DNA of 64,000 nt from NCBI GenBank assembly GCA_963746315.1, contig CAVVAR010000004.1, positions 372,001 to 436,000 on the forward strand, in the 5' to 3' direction. Below are positions 37,151 through 45,887 of this stretch, one piece after another. The DNA is from Ga0077555 sp963746315 (GTDB lineage Bacteria > Pseudomonadota > Alphaproteobacteria > Rhizobiales > Hyphomicrobiaceae). How positions within the stretch are numbered: the first letter of the stretch is position 1; each line of letters opens with the position of its first letter. A model generated the notes under the pieces. It was not told where the DNA came from and did not search any database. It saw nothing but the letters and a program-made list of their open reading frames with translations. The position numbers and the translations under genes were made by a program.

Positions 37151-38329
37151 TCAGCCGACAGCGCCCCCCATGGCGCCGGCGTGCTTCAAGCTCTCCTCGG
37201 TGCCGAGCGAATGCGGATGCAACGGCGTTGCCATCGCATGCACGGCCGGCAGCACCTCCTTTGCGAAAAGCTCGAGGCTCCGTCTCGCCTCGGCCGCCTC
37301 CTTGGCGCCGTGCTGCGGATGTACGATCAGGTACGCGAGGCTGATCCGCTCCTGCACGTGCGCGATCTTGGCGATGATCTCCTCCGGCGTGCCGATCAGG
37401 TGGCAGTCCTCGGAAAGGATGCTCTCGTCCTCGCGCAGCTCGCGGCCCTGCCGGAACACCTTGGCGTAGTCCTCGTAGCCGGGCGCATCCGCGAACGACG
37501 GCGCATTCCAGACCGCATAGTGGTTGCGCGCGGCCCAACCCTGCTCGGCGGCATGTTTGCGCGCACGTCGCAGCTCGGCCTCGTCCCGCGAGCAGTGCAG
37601 GTACATCATGCAGGTGGGCTGATCCGGTCCCATCCCCTTCTGAGCGCGGATCGCGTTGAACTTCGCAACCCCCTTCGCCATCGTCTCGAGCGAGACGGCC
37701 GTCACGAACATCTGGCCGAGGCCCATGTCTGCCGCCACCTGCATGGACGAGGGCGTATTGAAAGCGCCCTTGATGTCGCGGAAGAGCTCGCCTCTGTGCC
37801 GTGCCGAAGGACGCACCGTCGTCGGCGGTATGTCGTAGTGCTTGCCCTTGAACTCGAAGCGGTCGGCCTCCGAGCGGCGCAGGATCTCGATCATCTCCGC
37901 GAACCGCTCCCGCGCCTCGCCGCGGTCGACACCGAAGCCCGCATACTCGTGCGCCGAGATACCCCGCCCGATGCCGATGTGGAGCCGCCGCCCGCCGAGC
38001 AGCAGGTCGAGCATCGCGATCTCGTGCGCGAGCTTCACCGGCTGCCACCAAGGCGCGACGATGACCGCCGTTCCCATGTCGACGCGGCGCGTGCGCCCCG
38101 CCCAGAAGGCCAGCCATTGCAGCGGATTACCCTGCATCGAGTAGGGCGATCCATAGTGCTCCGCGCACCAGATCGCATCGAAGCCCAGGGGCTCGACCAT
38201 GTCGCCGAGCTTCATCGTCTCGTCGTGGATCGCCACATCGGACATCGCCGGCGGCTTGGCGTAGTCGCCGGCCAGCATGCGATCCCAGTCGCGGTGGTTG
38301 TAGCTCGTCACCATGACGCCGACTTGCAT
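37151..38329 (-). CDS. LLM-class flavin-dependent oxidoreductase
   Basis: A luciferase-like TIM-barrel oxidoreductase of 392 residues. It starts MQVGVMVTSYNHRDWDRML, then has DMVEPLGFDAIWCAEHYGS, AHEIAMLDLLLGGRRLHIG and GISAHEYAGFGVDRGEARERF. These are standard for FMN/F420 monooxygenases of the alkanal or nitrilotriacetate type. An MFVTAVSLETMAKG segment follows further along. The C-terminus is Gly/Ala rich. The substrate is unknown. It sits with a companion flavin oxidoreductase (OYE type, 38.4-39.6 kb) on the same strand, and the 74-bp gap suggests one operon. Confidence 0.85.
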   Translation of the reverse strand: MQVGVMVTSYNHRDWDRMLAGDYAKPPAMSDVAIHDETMKLGDMVEPLGFDAIWCAEHYGSPYSMQGNPLQWLAFWAGRTRRVDMGTAVIVAPWWQPVKLAHEIAMLDLLLGGRRLHIGIGRGISAHEYAGFGVDRGEARERFAEMIEILRRSEADRFEFKGKHYDIPPTTVRPSARHRGELFRDIKGAFNTPSSMQVAADMGLGQMFVTAVSLETMAKGVAKFNAIRAQKGMGPDQPTCMMYLHCSRDEAELRRARKHAAEQGWAARNHYAVWNAPSFADAPGYEDYAKVFRQGRELREDESILSEDCHLIGTPEEIIAKIAHVQERISLAYLIVHPQHGAKEAAEARRSLELFAKEVLPAVHAMATPLHPHSLGTEESLKHAGAMGGAVG

Positions 38330-38403
38330 CGCGGGTGCTCCTCCTCACTCTCGTTCGAGCCGCAGCCGACCGGCAGCCCTCGCCACCGGTCAGAGCCGCC
38401 CAT

Positions 38404-39591
38404 TCACTTCCGGATCAGGCGTCCGGTCGGCGATGCGAAGCCCTGCATCGAGCGCACGCGCTTGTCGAGCCACCAGCCGTACTCCTGGCCCCAGTCCTCG
38501 AAGTGCTCGTTGATGCCGAGATCGTGGCCCCAATGGTTGACGATGTTCGGGTTGAACTGCGCCTGCCGGCCGATCGCGATCAGGTCCGCCTTGCCCTCCT
38601 GCAGAATGGCCTCGGCCTGATCGGCCTCGAGGATCAGTCCCACGGCCATGGTCGAGATACCGGCCTCAGCCTTGGCGCGCGCCGCGAATGGCACCTGGAA
38701 TCCCGGCGAGCGCGTCACCGGCGCAGCCGTCGCTGAGCCGAGCAGGCCGCCCGACGAGCAGTCGAGCACGTCGACGCCGCGCGCTTTGAGCTCGCGAGCG
38801 AGCACGACGGTGTCGTCCATCTGCCAGCCTTCCTGCGTGCCGTCGACCGAGGACACACGGAAGAACAGCGGCGTCGAATCCGGGATTGACGCACGGACGG
38901 CTTCGGCCACCTCGAGCGGAAAGCGCATGCGCCCCTTGATATCGCCGCCGTAGGCGTCGTTCCGCGTGTTCGAGACCGGCGACAGGAACGAGGCGAGCAG
39001 ATAGCCATGAGCGCCGTGGATCTCGACGATCTCAAAGCCGACGCGCGCCGCCCGCTTGGCTGCGGCGGCAAAGGCCCCGACGATGTCTGTGATCTCGGAG
39101 GTGGAAAGTTGATGCGGCGTCGGCCATTCCGGCCCGATCTTGACCGTCGTCGGTCCCACCGGTTGCCAGCGCTGGCGGCCCTGGCGCACCTCTTTCTCCG
39201 TCAGCGCACCGTTGCCCTCCATGGCCGACTGCATGCCGGCCTTGCGGCCTGCATGGGCGAGCTGGATGGCGGGCACAGCGCCCTCCTCCTTGATCAGCTC
39301 GATCACCGGCCGGAAGGCCTGCGCCTGGGTCTCGTTGAAGATGCCGAGATCCATGTCCGACACCATGCCGCGCCGCTCCACCGCCGCAGCCTCGGTCATC
39401 ACGACACCGAAGCCGCCCTGCGCGAACTTGCCGAGATGGACGGTATGGAACGTCCCGCACACACCCTCGCGTGCACGGTAGTGGACCATCGGCGCCAGAA
39501 CCGTGCGGTTCTTCATGGTCACGCCGCGGATAGTGTAGGGCTGGAACAGCAGCGGGCGCGCACCTTTGCTCGTGTCGATCTCGGTGTTCAT
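38404..39591 (-). CDS. NADH:flavin oxidoreductase, old yellow enzyme family
   Basis: A 395-residue OYE-type FMN barrel. The N-terminus reads LLFQPYTIRGVTMKNRTVLAPMV. VMTEAAAVERRGMVSD comes next and AIQLAHAGRKAGM lies near 110. The substrate-binding pair is in FEIVEIHGAHGYLLASFLSP (the two His), followed by YGGDIKGRMRFPLEV and, near the end, IAIGRQAQFNPN (FMN phosphate). It lacks the C-terminal FAD/NAD domain of 2,4-dienoyl-CoA reductase, so it is the short YqjM/xenobiotic reductase form. It lies upstream of the LLM gene on the same strand. The role may be reduction of an enone or related compound. Confidence 0.88.
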   Translation of the reverse strand: MNTEIDTSKGARPLLFQPYTIRGVTMKNRTVLAPMVHYRAREGVCGTFHTVHLGKFAQGGFGVVMTEAAAVERRGMVSDMDLGIFNETQAQAFRPVIELIKEEGAVPAIQLAHAGRKAGMQSAMEGNGALTEKEVRQGRQRWQPVGPTTVKIGPEWPTPHQLSTSEITDIVGAFAAAAKRAARVGFEIVEIHGAHGYLLASFLSPVSNTRNDAYGGDIKGRMRFPLEVAEAVRASIPDSTPLFFRVSSVDGTQEGWQMDDTVVLARELKARGVDVLDCSSGGLLGSATAAPVTRSPGFQVPFAARAKAEAGISTMAVGLILEADQAEAILQEGKADLIAIGRQAQFNPNIVNHWGHDLGINEHFEDWGQEYGWWLDKRVRSMQGFASPTGRLIRK

Positions 39592-39684
39592 GAGGCCTTC
39601 CCCGTCTCGTCTGGTGCAGGACCGTATGGTCCGGGCGATGGCATAGTATTCGTCCGACTTCGCAGCGCCGCAAGTTCGAGGTGA

Positions 39685-39757
39685 GTGTGGCGTCGCGCCT
39701 TAGTTGCCCGATAGTGCGGCTCGCTCGGAGGCAACTAAGGCGCGATAAGCGCCACAC
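39685..39757. repeat. Inverted repeat 1 (24/28-bp arms)
   Basis: The left arm is GTGTGGC plus TCGCGCCTTAGTTGCC (39685-39708) with one extra base. The right arm is GGCAACTAAGGCGCGA (39730-39745), a TAAGC insert, then GCCACAC. The loop is 21 bases (39709-39729). Stem complementarity is perfect over the 16-bp and 7-bp blocks. It is not next to a stop codon in a terminator position for either flanking gene. Confidence 0.8.
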
Positions 39758-39773
39758 CAAGCCAATGATTTCT

Positions 39774-39848
39774 CTAGTGGCCCTTGTGTCGCGCCCAAAT
39801 CGGAAGCGGTTCCGGGCATGATGCGATTTAGGCGCGACGGGCCACTAG
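39774..39848. repeat. Inverted repeat 2, adjacent to repeat 1
   Basis: CTAGTGGCCC (39774-39783) pairs with GGGCCACTAG (39839-39848). Inside, GTCGCGCCCAAATCG pairs with CGATTTAGGCGCGAC with one mismatch. The loop carries GAAGCGGTTCCGGGCATGAT. It shares the TCGCGCC core with repeat 1, so the two may be diverged copies of one extragenic element. Confidence 0.75.
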
Positions 39849-39961
39849 GCGCGGCACATCGGCCACACCGGGCTTGAGCCGATCCCTCCCTCCGGCGTAA
39901 ATGCTCCCGCGTATTCTTGTACGCCTCCGGGGGGAGGCGGCGCGTCGGATTGGGGGACACG

Positions 39962-41341
39962 ATGGGGAGGCGCGGACTCGAGCGACTGGCCGACGTCCTC
40001 GCAGACGCGGAGACGCTGGCGCACAGACAGCTGATCACCGAGCCGGAGCTCGCCGCATCACTCGACGACATCTATCAAGGCCTCTTCGAAGCCGACTTTT
40101 CGGACTACGATCTCGACGAGGTCCGCCGCCAGGCACCCGACCTAATTCTTCGCAACTTTGCCGTCTACCTGCGGCTGCGCGCCGGAATCGCTGGTTGGCA
40201 CGCCCAAGGCCTGATGAGCCGCCGCGTCCAGGTCGCCGTGCGCAACGTTTTCCGCGCAGCGCGCTATGCCCGCGACCTTCTCGGCGAGATCCAGCTCGGG
40301 CATCCCCGCCTGGAGCGACGCGAGAAGACCCAATCGGCCTTCGCCGGCCCCGAGACTTTCACCCAGCGCAATCCGGCATTCGGCAACGTACCCGTCACGT
40401 TGCTGCCGGGAGACGTACTGCTTCAGCGGGGCATGGTGCACAACAGCGCCGCCATCGCACGCATCGGTGACGTCGATTCCCAGTTCAGCCACGTCTCGAT
40501 CGTCGCGCCCGACGACGACGGCAAGTTGGTCATGGTCGAGGCTCTGATCGAGGAGGGCTCGATCGTGAAGTCGCTCGATGACGCCCTGGCCCACGGCGTC
40601 GGACGCGCCATCCTGTTCCGCTGCCGCGACCGCGAGCTGGCTGAACGGGCGGCCCGCATGATCCACGAGGCGATTGCCGCGATCGGCAAGCGCGCTGCGC
40701 CCAGGATCCTCTACGACTTCACGATGGAGGTCGGCGGCTACCGCGATCTCTACTGCGCCAAGCTCGTGCGCCTCGCCTACTCGATGGCCTCCACCGGCGA
40801 CGTTCAGCTGCCGACGTTTGCCACCCGGCTCGATATGCGCAATCGCGACTTCGTCGACCTCATCGGCGTCACCGCCACGCGCACGTTCGCGCCCGGCGAC
40901 ATGGAGCTCGAGCCCGGCTTCGACATCGTTGCCGAGTGGCATGACTACCGCGTCAGCTCCGAGCTGCGCCTGAAGGACATGATCATGCTGGCGCTCTTCG
41001 AATGGATGGAGAGCCACGACTATCGCTTTCGGCCAACCATGTTCGCGCGCTTCATCGGTCGCTTCGGCGCCGCCACCGCGCACTGGCCGTCCTTCCTCCA
41101 AGGGCTGGCAAGACGCGTCGCCGGCAAAGTGCCCCCGAACATGGGCGCTGACGCCGTCGCCGCCGTCGCCATGCTGCATTGGACCGCCGAGGAGCTTTAC
41201 GCAGAGCTGCGCCAGCTGGAGGAGGAGGCGATACGTACGACTGGTCGCCAGCTCCACCCTCGCCTCGTTCTCGCCCACCTCGAGCGCATGCGCGCCGAGC
41301 GCGGCAGCCGCATCGGCTATCTCGCGATCAGTGGTAGCTGA
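39962..41341 (+). CDS. YiiX/YebB-like permuted NlpC/P60 cysteine hydrolase
   Basis: A 459-residue protein with no clear signal peptide. A helical N-terminal half (DTLADAETLAHRQ-like start, LILRNFAVYLRLRAGIAGW) precedes a domain of the circularly permuted NlpC/P60 (YiiX) type. LLPGDVLLQRGMVHNS begins it, FSHVSIVAPDDDGK gives the His, and YRDLYCAKLVRLAYS gives the catalytic Cys about 95 residues later, the reversed order typical of this group. A helical tail follows. These enzymes are proposed to act on peptide or lipid amide bonds; the substrate is unknown. The start at 39962 has GGGGG just upstream and is preferred to a TTG at 39917. Confidence 0.72.
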   Translation: MGRRGLERLADVLADAETLAHRQLITEPELAASLDDIYQGLFEADFSDYDLDEVRRQAPDLILRNFAVYLRLRAGIAGWHAQGLMSRRVQVAVRNVFRAARYARDLLGEIQLGHPRLERREKTQSAFAGPETFTQRNPAFGNVPVTLLPGDVLLQRGMVHNSAAIARIGDVDSQFSHVSIVAPDDDGKLVMVEALIEEGSIVKSLDDALAHGVGRAILFRCRDRELAERAARMIHEAIAAIGKRAAPRILYDFTMEVGGYRDLYCAKLVRLAYSMASTGDVQLPTFATRLDMRNRDFVDLIGVTATRTFAPGDMELEPGFDIVAEWHDYRVSSELRLKDMIMLALFEWMESHDYRFRPTMFARFIGRFGAATAHWPSFLQGLARRVAGKVPPNMGADAVAAVAMLHWTAEELYAELRQLEEEAIRTTGRQLHPRLVLAHLERMRAERGSRIGYLAISGS

Positions 41342-41443
41342 CGGCATTCCCCCGGATCGCCACCCGGCGCCCCATGTGGGTAGACGCTGAACGTGCGAGG
41401 TGGCACGCTTTTCCGGAGAACTTGCTGCCGAGGAGCCTCCCCT

Positions 41444-42352
41444 ATGTCCAAGTCCATGCCCGCCATAAGTCTCGTCGCCGTGCCGGGGCGGCGGAAGGCG
41501 ACGCTCGAGGCGGCGCAGCGCATCGAGGCCGCCGGCTTCACCAGCATCTGGTCGCCGTCGATGTTCTCGAACATGGCGCTGTGCGAGGCACTGGCACTGA
41601 CCACCAAGTCCATTCACTTCGCGACGTCGATCGCTCCGATCTATTCGCGGACCGTCGGCGACTTCGCGCAGAGCGCGGCCTTCATCCACGAGGTGTCCGG
41701 CGGTCGCTTCCGCCTCGGCGTCGGCGTCAGCCATGCACCGAGCCACGTACGCATGGGCGTGACACCGGGCAAACCGCTCGCGGACATGCGCGGGTTCGTC
41801 GAGAAGTATCGCGCCAGCGAAGGCCTCGGCCCGTTGCCGCCCTTGGTGCTCGCGGCGCTCAGGACGAAAATGGTGCAGCTGGCGGGCGAGATCGGCGACG
41901 GCGTGGTCTTTGCCAATGGCGCGCGCTCGCATATGAAGGCAAGCCTTGCCGCCCTCCCCGAGGCCAAGCGCAACGATCCGGCGTTCTCCATCGCCAACAT
42001 GATCCCCACCTGTATCTCGGACGACATCGAGGCGGCGAAGGCCGTCAACCGCAAGACCCTCACCTCCTACGGCTTGCTGCCCAACTATCGCAACTATTGG
42101 AAAGAGGCGGGCTACGTCGAGGAGATGGAGGCGATCGAGAAGGCCGTCGCCGAGGGGCGGAAGGAGGACGTGCCGAAGTGCTTCTCCGACCGGTGGCTCG
42201 AGGACACGACGCTGTTCGGCCCGAGATCGAAGGTGCTCGAGGGCGTCGAGGCATGGAAGGCGGCAGGCGTGAGAACGCCGATCATCGTGCCGTCGTCGGC
42301 GGCCGGAAACCAGATGAAGGCGATCGAGGAGATCGTAGCGGCCTTCGCGTGA
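41444..42352 (+). CDS. LLM-class (luciferase-like) oxidoreductase
   Basis: A 302-residue protein, the shortest of three LLM enzymes in the window. It begins MSKSMPAISLVAVPGRRKAT and has EAAGFTSIWSPSMFSNMALC, ALTTKSIHFATSIAPIYSR and HEVSGGRFRLGVGVSHAPSH, all characteristic of F420- or FMN-dependent luciferase-like reductases. GDGVVFANGARSHM and a C-terminal MKAIEEIVAAFA follow. AGGAG lies 8 bp before the ATG at 41444. The cofactor (F420 or FMN) cannot be told. It ends just before a strong hairpin. Confidence 0.85.
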   Translation: MSKSMPAISLVAVPGRRKATLEAAQRIEAAGFTSIWSPSMFSNMALCEALALTTKSIHFATSIAPIYSRTVGDFAQSAAFIHEVSGGRFRLGVGVSHAPSHVRMGVTPGKPLADMRGFVEKYRASEGLGPLPPLVLAALRTKMVQLAGEIGDGVVFANGARSHMKASLAALPEAKRNDPAFSIANMIPTCISDDIEAAKAVNRKTLTSYGLLPNYRNYWKEAGYVEEMEAIEKAVAEGRKEDVPKCFSDRWLEDTTLFGPRSKVLEGVEAWKAAGVRTPIIVPSSAAGNQMKAIEEIVAAFA

Positions 42353-42361
42353 AACGCGAAA

Positions 42362-42387
42362 CGGCGGCGAGGTAAGCCTCGCCGCCG
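42362..42387. terminator. Strong hairpin between convergent genes
   Basis: CGGCGGCGAGG pairs perfectly with CCTCGCCGCCG (11 bp) around a TAAG tetraloop. It follows the LLM stop at 42352 by 9 bp and precedes the opposite gene's stop at 42412. No T run is seen on either side, but the position and strength suit a bidirectional terminator. Confidence 0.75.
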
Positions 42388-42411
42388 CTGACTATCGCGT
42401 TGCTGGGAAAA

Positions 42412-43071
42412 TCAGTGACGCGTCGACGGCTGCCACGCGGCAAGGGTCTCGGCGATCGAGGAGCCGTTCGAGCCGAGATGCTGCAGCGCCTCTCGTGGTG
42501 TCGTCGGCACGGCATCGACCGTCTGGTTGCCGAAGCTGTCCGAGGCTGTCACGACGACGGCGGCGAGAGCCGCGTTTCGGTAGATCGACTGGGCCCGCGT
42601 CCAGAGACTGCCGAAAGCGAAGCGGCTGGCTCGCACGGCGGCAGTATCGTTCGGCAGGAAGGAGGCGAACGCATCCCGTTTGGTCGGATCGCGACGCATG
42701 CAGTCGCCGTACCAGACCGACTGGTCGCCGACGATGAGTTGCTCATGCCCGTCCAGAATGCGCGGATTGCTGGTCAGGCGGATCTCGTGGATGAACTTGG
42801 CGCTGAAGGAGAGGCTCCAGGTCTCGTCCTCGGCCGCGGTGGCGCCACCGGCAAGCACGATGGCGGCACCTATGCGGCGCTCGGCCAGTTCATCGGATAA
42901 TGCCAGCAGTGCCGCAACCACCGGACTCGACGGCGAGCGCGCCAGGAGGGCGATGGCATCACCACGACCGCAAAGGCTGTCGTCGAGTGCGTTCGTGATG
43001 AAGGCTTTGATCGAGCTCTCGCGCTCCTCTTTGGTCTCGAAAGGCTTGAAGGGAGGGGATTTGGCGCGCAT
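42412..43071 (-). CDS. Hypothetical protein (219 aa)
   Basis: A soluble-looking protein of 219 residues, not recognised. It starts MRAKSPPFKPFETKEERESS, then DDSLCGRGDAIALLARSPSSP, a short Ala-rich helix AAIVLAGGATAAED, and FIHEIRLTSNPRILDGHEQL. Near 120-160 it has IVGDQSVWYGDCMRRDPTKRDAF and ASRFAFGSLWTRAQSIYRN. No signal peptide, membrane helix or known motif stands out. It is on the same strand as the large membrane protein upstream, across 215 bp of intergenic DNA. Coding is supported by base composition and by termination at a strong hairpin. Confidence 0.65.
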   Translation of the reverse strand: MRAKSPPFKPFETKEERESSIKAFITNALDDSLCGRGDAIALLARSPSSPVVAALLALSDELAERRIGAAIVLAGGATAAEDETWSLSFSAKFIHEIRLTSNPRILDGHEQLIVGDQSVWYGDCMRRDPTKRDAFASFLPNDTAAVRASRFAFGSLWTRAQSIYRNAALAAVVVTASDSFGNQTVDAVPTTPREALQHLGSNGSSIAETLAAWQPSTRH

Positions 43072-43286
43072 GTTGTTTTCCCTCGTGGTGCGGATCGGCT
43101 CTCCGCACTCTCATTGTTGCCTCCAGCATTTGGAGGCAGACGCGTTAATTTAGTGCTTAAGACCGGGCCGATCCGGGACAGGTTCGCGGTGACATCGTGG
43201 CGGTGCGCTCGGGAAGGCTGAGGACCGAGCACCGGATTGCAAAAGGACGTCCAGTGAGGATTGTCGCACATTTGTCATGAAACGTT

Positions 43287-45887
43287 TCACCCCTCTCGTG
43301 TTGCCGGGCCGAAGCGCAGCGCTATCGCCTGATACTCGTCCTGGGCGCCGGCATTGGCCGCAACCGGGGCGGCAGCGACGATTGCGGCGTTCTCGTCAGC
43401 TTGGGAGGCCGCCGGGAGCGCGATCACAGCTGTCTGCTCGGGCGTCCGCAGGGTCGCGGATTGGCCGGCGACGTCGACCGGGGTGATGTCTACGGCGGTC
43501 TCCGCTGGCGAATCTGATCGCGTCATCTCAATGCGGCTGAGCAGTGACGCCGGGAGCCGCGCCTCGCTCACAGGCAAGGTGTAGGTAACGCTCTCGCGGG
43601 TCGCCGCGATGGTGACGGTCGGCTCTGGCGGCAAAGGAGCCTGCAATTTGTCCCCGACAGGGCTCACCAGTTCTTGCGCCTGCGGCGGCGGCGTGCCCGT
43701 GGCGCTCGGCGCGCCCGGATCGTCGAAGCGAGGCGCGTAGGGCGATCGCGACACGTCATGGGATGGTGCGCCGCCGCGGGAAAGAGCAGGGTGGGGGACC
43801 ACGTTCTCGGTCGGCGCCGGCTGGCGCGAGCGCGGATGGACATAGGGCGAGGTATTGCTGTTCGCCGGCTGGCGACTGGCCGCGCCGTCGCCAGCTCCGG
43901 AGACGACACGTGGGTTGAACGCTGGCCGGCCCGGGGCGTCCTGCGGCTGCGAGCCGCGTGAAGCAAAGCCCCGATGGCGGTCTCGGCGCGACGGCCCAGC
44001 GTCTGGGTCTACGCCATAAGCGTCGGGGTAATCGGTCGCTCCAGGATGGCTGAAGGGATGCGAATAGGGCGGCGGCGACAGATCCGGAGCCGTCTCCCGA
44101 AAGAGATCCTCCTCGAAGCGCCGGCGGCGCTGCGCGTCCTCCACGCGTCGCGCGGCCCCCATCACGGCGCCGAGGATGATCTCGGACCAGGCGCCGTCGC
44201 GGAAGCGATACAGTCGGAACGCTTCGGCGTTCGCGAACTTGCTGCCCTGCCGGCGCAGGCGCTTCTGAACCGTCGACGTGGTCAGCAGCGGGCTCATGAC
44301 GCGAGTGAAGATCTTCTCTTTCTCGAAGCTCGCAAACAGGTTGGCCAGCAGGTGCGCCTCCTGCAGCAAAGCCTCGGCATCGCCGACGCCATAGCCCTGC
44401 ATTTGCCGGCCGTTGCGAGGATTCGGGCGGTAGGGCGCGTTGAGCGGGACCGCTGCGTAGTAGTCACCATGGAAATCGAAGACGACGTGACGGAACACCT
44501 CGAAGTTCTCGCGGATCTCGCGATCACGGTGGATCTCGTTGAAGCGCGAGAGGATCTGAATGACGGGGCCGCGCTCGGCGGCGCGCATCTTCGGGACGAG
44601 GCGATCGAGCCCGCTCGCGGGCCGCTTGATCGAGACGAGTAGCAGGCACAGATCCACAAACACGGCGATGGCGAGGGGAATGTAATCGCGCTGCGACAGC
44701 CCGGCCTCTCCCGCCATGGCATTGAGGCGGGCCTGTGTTGCGCTTCCCCCTTCGACCGACTGCACGGCTTTCTTCTGCAGCTCGCGCAGCTCCTCCGCGC
44801 TCGGCGGCATCTTGAACGTGAGTGCGCCAAAGAGGCTCGCAGACAGGCGCCGGAAAGCCTCGATCACGGCCTCCGAGCCTTCGACAGCGGCGATCTTCGG
44901 CTTCGCCAGGCTCGGCAGCTCGTCGATCGCACGAACGACACCCTTCAATGCCGTTGAGAGCTGCGCGTCCGGACACTGGAACGTACCGCCCCTTGTATCG
45001 GGAAAGGAAACCCGGTCGGCGCGCTCGGAAAGGTCGGCGCGCATCTGCCGGAGTTGCGGATCGGTACGGAACGCGTTGAAGCCGGTTACCGTCATGTCGA
45101 GGCGGCGGTTGAGGCCGCGCATGTAATCGTTGCGGGTACCGCTCGCGGCATCGACCGTCGAGCGGTCGTTGGAGGTGACCATGGCGAGGTCGCCATTGAG
45201 GCCGGCTAGCTCACCCTTGATGGCGCCGACGCGGCTACGGACGAAATCCGCGGCGAACTTGAAGCGACCGGCATCGTCATCGCGAAGCTGACGGCGCGGC
45301 CCGTCGCCTGGGCGCGAGTTTGGACAACTCGCACCGCTCTCGCGCTCCAGGGTCGCCTTCTGGGCAGACAGCACGGTCAGGCTATCGAGGGTCCCCTGAA
45401 GCTGCTCGAGCCGCGTAACGCCGGCATGCAAAGCGTTCTGCACCTGTCCCACAGCGGACTCGGCCGAGCGCGAAGCCTCGCCCCTGCTTTCGAGCACCTT
45501 CCAGTAGAAGCCGAAGCCGAACCCCACCGAGATGACGGTGAGGAAAACATACCCGCCGACATAGAGCAGCCGTGTCGTCCAGCCGATGTCGGAGAAGATC
45601 TGGTCGAGCAGCCAGACCACCATGACCATCAACATCGCGACCGAGAAGCCGATGATGCCCCTATGGCTCAACGCGAGGTCCCCGACGTTGGCTTCGATTA
45701 GCTCGAGCATGCCGACGAATGTGGCGACCCACGACAGGAGGCCGAGCCCGACCACCAGCAGCATGCGCTTCCAATCGCGCAACCGGGAGGGTTTCGGGTC
45801 TTGTTCAGCGTGGTCCCAGCCGAGATCGAGGCTTCCCGCCCGGCCGCGCGTGTCCTGCGCTTTGTTGCCCGCCGTCATATTGCCCAT
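43287..45887 (-). CDS. Large membrane protein with coiled coils and Pro-rich tail, function unknown
   Basis: An 866-residue protein not assigned to a known family. Three membrane helices lie in the first 130 residues (MLLVVGLGLLSWVATFVGML, GIIGFSVAMLMVMVVWLLDQ, LLYVGGYVFLTVISVGFGFG). A coiled-coil region (about 140-380) carries two isolated Cys (SGASCPNSR, TFQCPDAQ). A fourth helix is near 405-425 (YIPLAIAVFVDLCLLLVSI). A folded part follows (FEVFRHVVFDFHGDYYAA, then KIFTRVMSPLLTTSTVQKRLRRQG). The last 220 residues are Pro/Arg/Ser-rich and probably disordered. The overall plan faintly resembles DUF4407-type membrane proteins, but I would not assign it. It is probably monocistronic. Confidence 0.75.
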   Translation of the reverse strand: MGNMTAGNKAQDTRGRAGSLDLGWDHAEQDPKPSRLRDWKRMLLVVGLGLLSWVATFVGMLELIEANVGDLALSHRGIIGFSVAMLMVMVVWLLDQIFSDIGWTTRLLYVGGYVFLTVISVGFGFGFYWKVLESRGEASRSAESAVGQVQNALHAGVTRLEQLQGTLDSLTVLSAQKATLERESGASCPNSRPGDGPRRQLRDDDAGRFKFAADFVRSRVGAIKGELAGLNGDLAMVTSNDRSTVDAASGTRNDYMRGLNRRLDMTVTGFNAFRTDPQLRQMRADLSERADRVSFPDTRGGTFQCPDAQLSTALKGVVRAIDELPSLAKPKIAAVEGSEAVIEAFRRLSASLFGALTFKMPPSAEELRELQKKAVQSVEGGSATQARLNAMAGEAGLSQRDYIPLAIAVFVDLCLLLVSIKRPASGLDRLVPKMRAAERGPVIQILSRFNEIHRDREIRENFEVFRHVVFDFHGDYYAAVPLNAPYRPNPRNGRQMQGYGVGDAEALLQEAHLLANLFASFEKEKIFTRVMSPLLTTSTVQKRLRRQGSKFANAEAFRLYRFRDGAWSEIILGAVMGAARRVEDAQRRRRFEEDLFRETAPDLSPPPYSHPFSHPGATDYPDAYGVDPDAGPSRRDRHRGFASRGSQPQDAPGRPAFNPRVVSGAGDGAASRQPANSNTSPYVHPRSRQPAPTENVVPHPALSRGGAPSHDVSRSPYAPRFDDPGAPSATGTPPPQAQELVSPVGDKLQAPLPPEPTVTIAATRESVTYTLPVSEARLPASLLSRIEMTRSDSPAETAVDITPVDVAGQSATLRTPEQTAVIALPAASQADENAAIVAAAPVAANAGAQDEYQAIALRFGPATREG

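Larger units (their letters stand above)
39592..39961. other. Intergenic region with two palindromic elements
   Basis: A 370-bp gap between two divergent genes. It holds the two inverted repeats listed next and the promoter region and GGGGG ribosome binding site of the YiiX-like gene. No further gene is seen. Confidence 0.6.
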
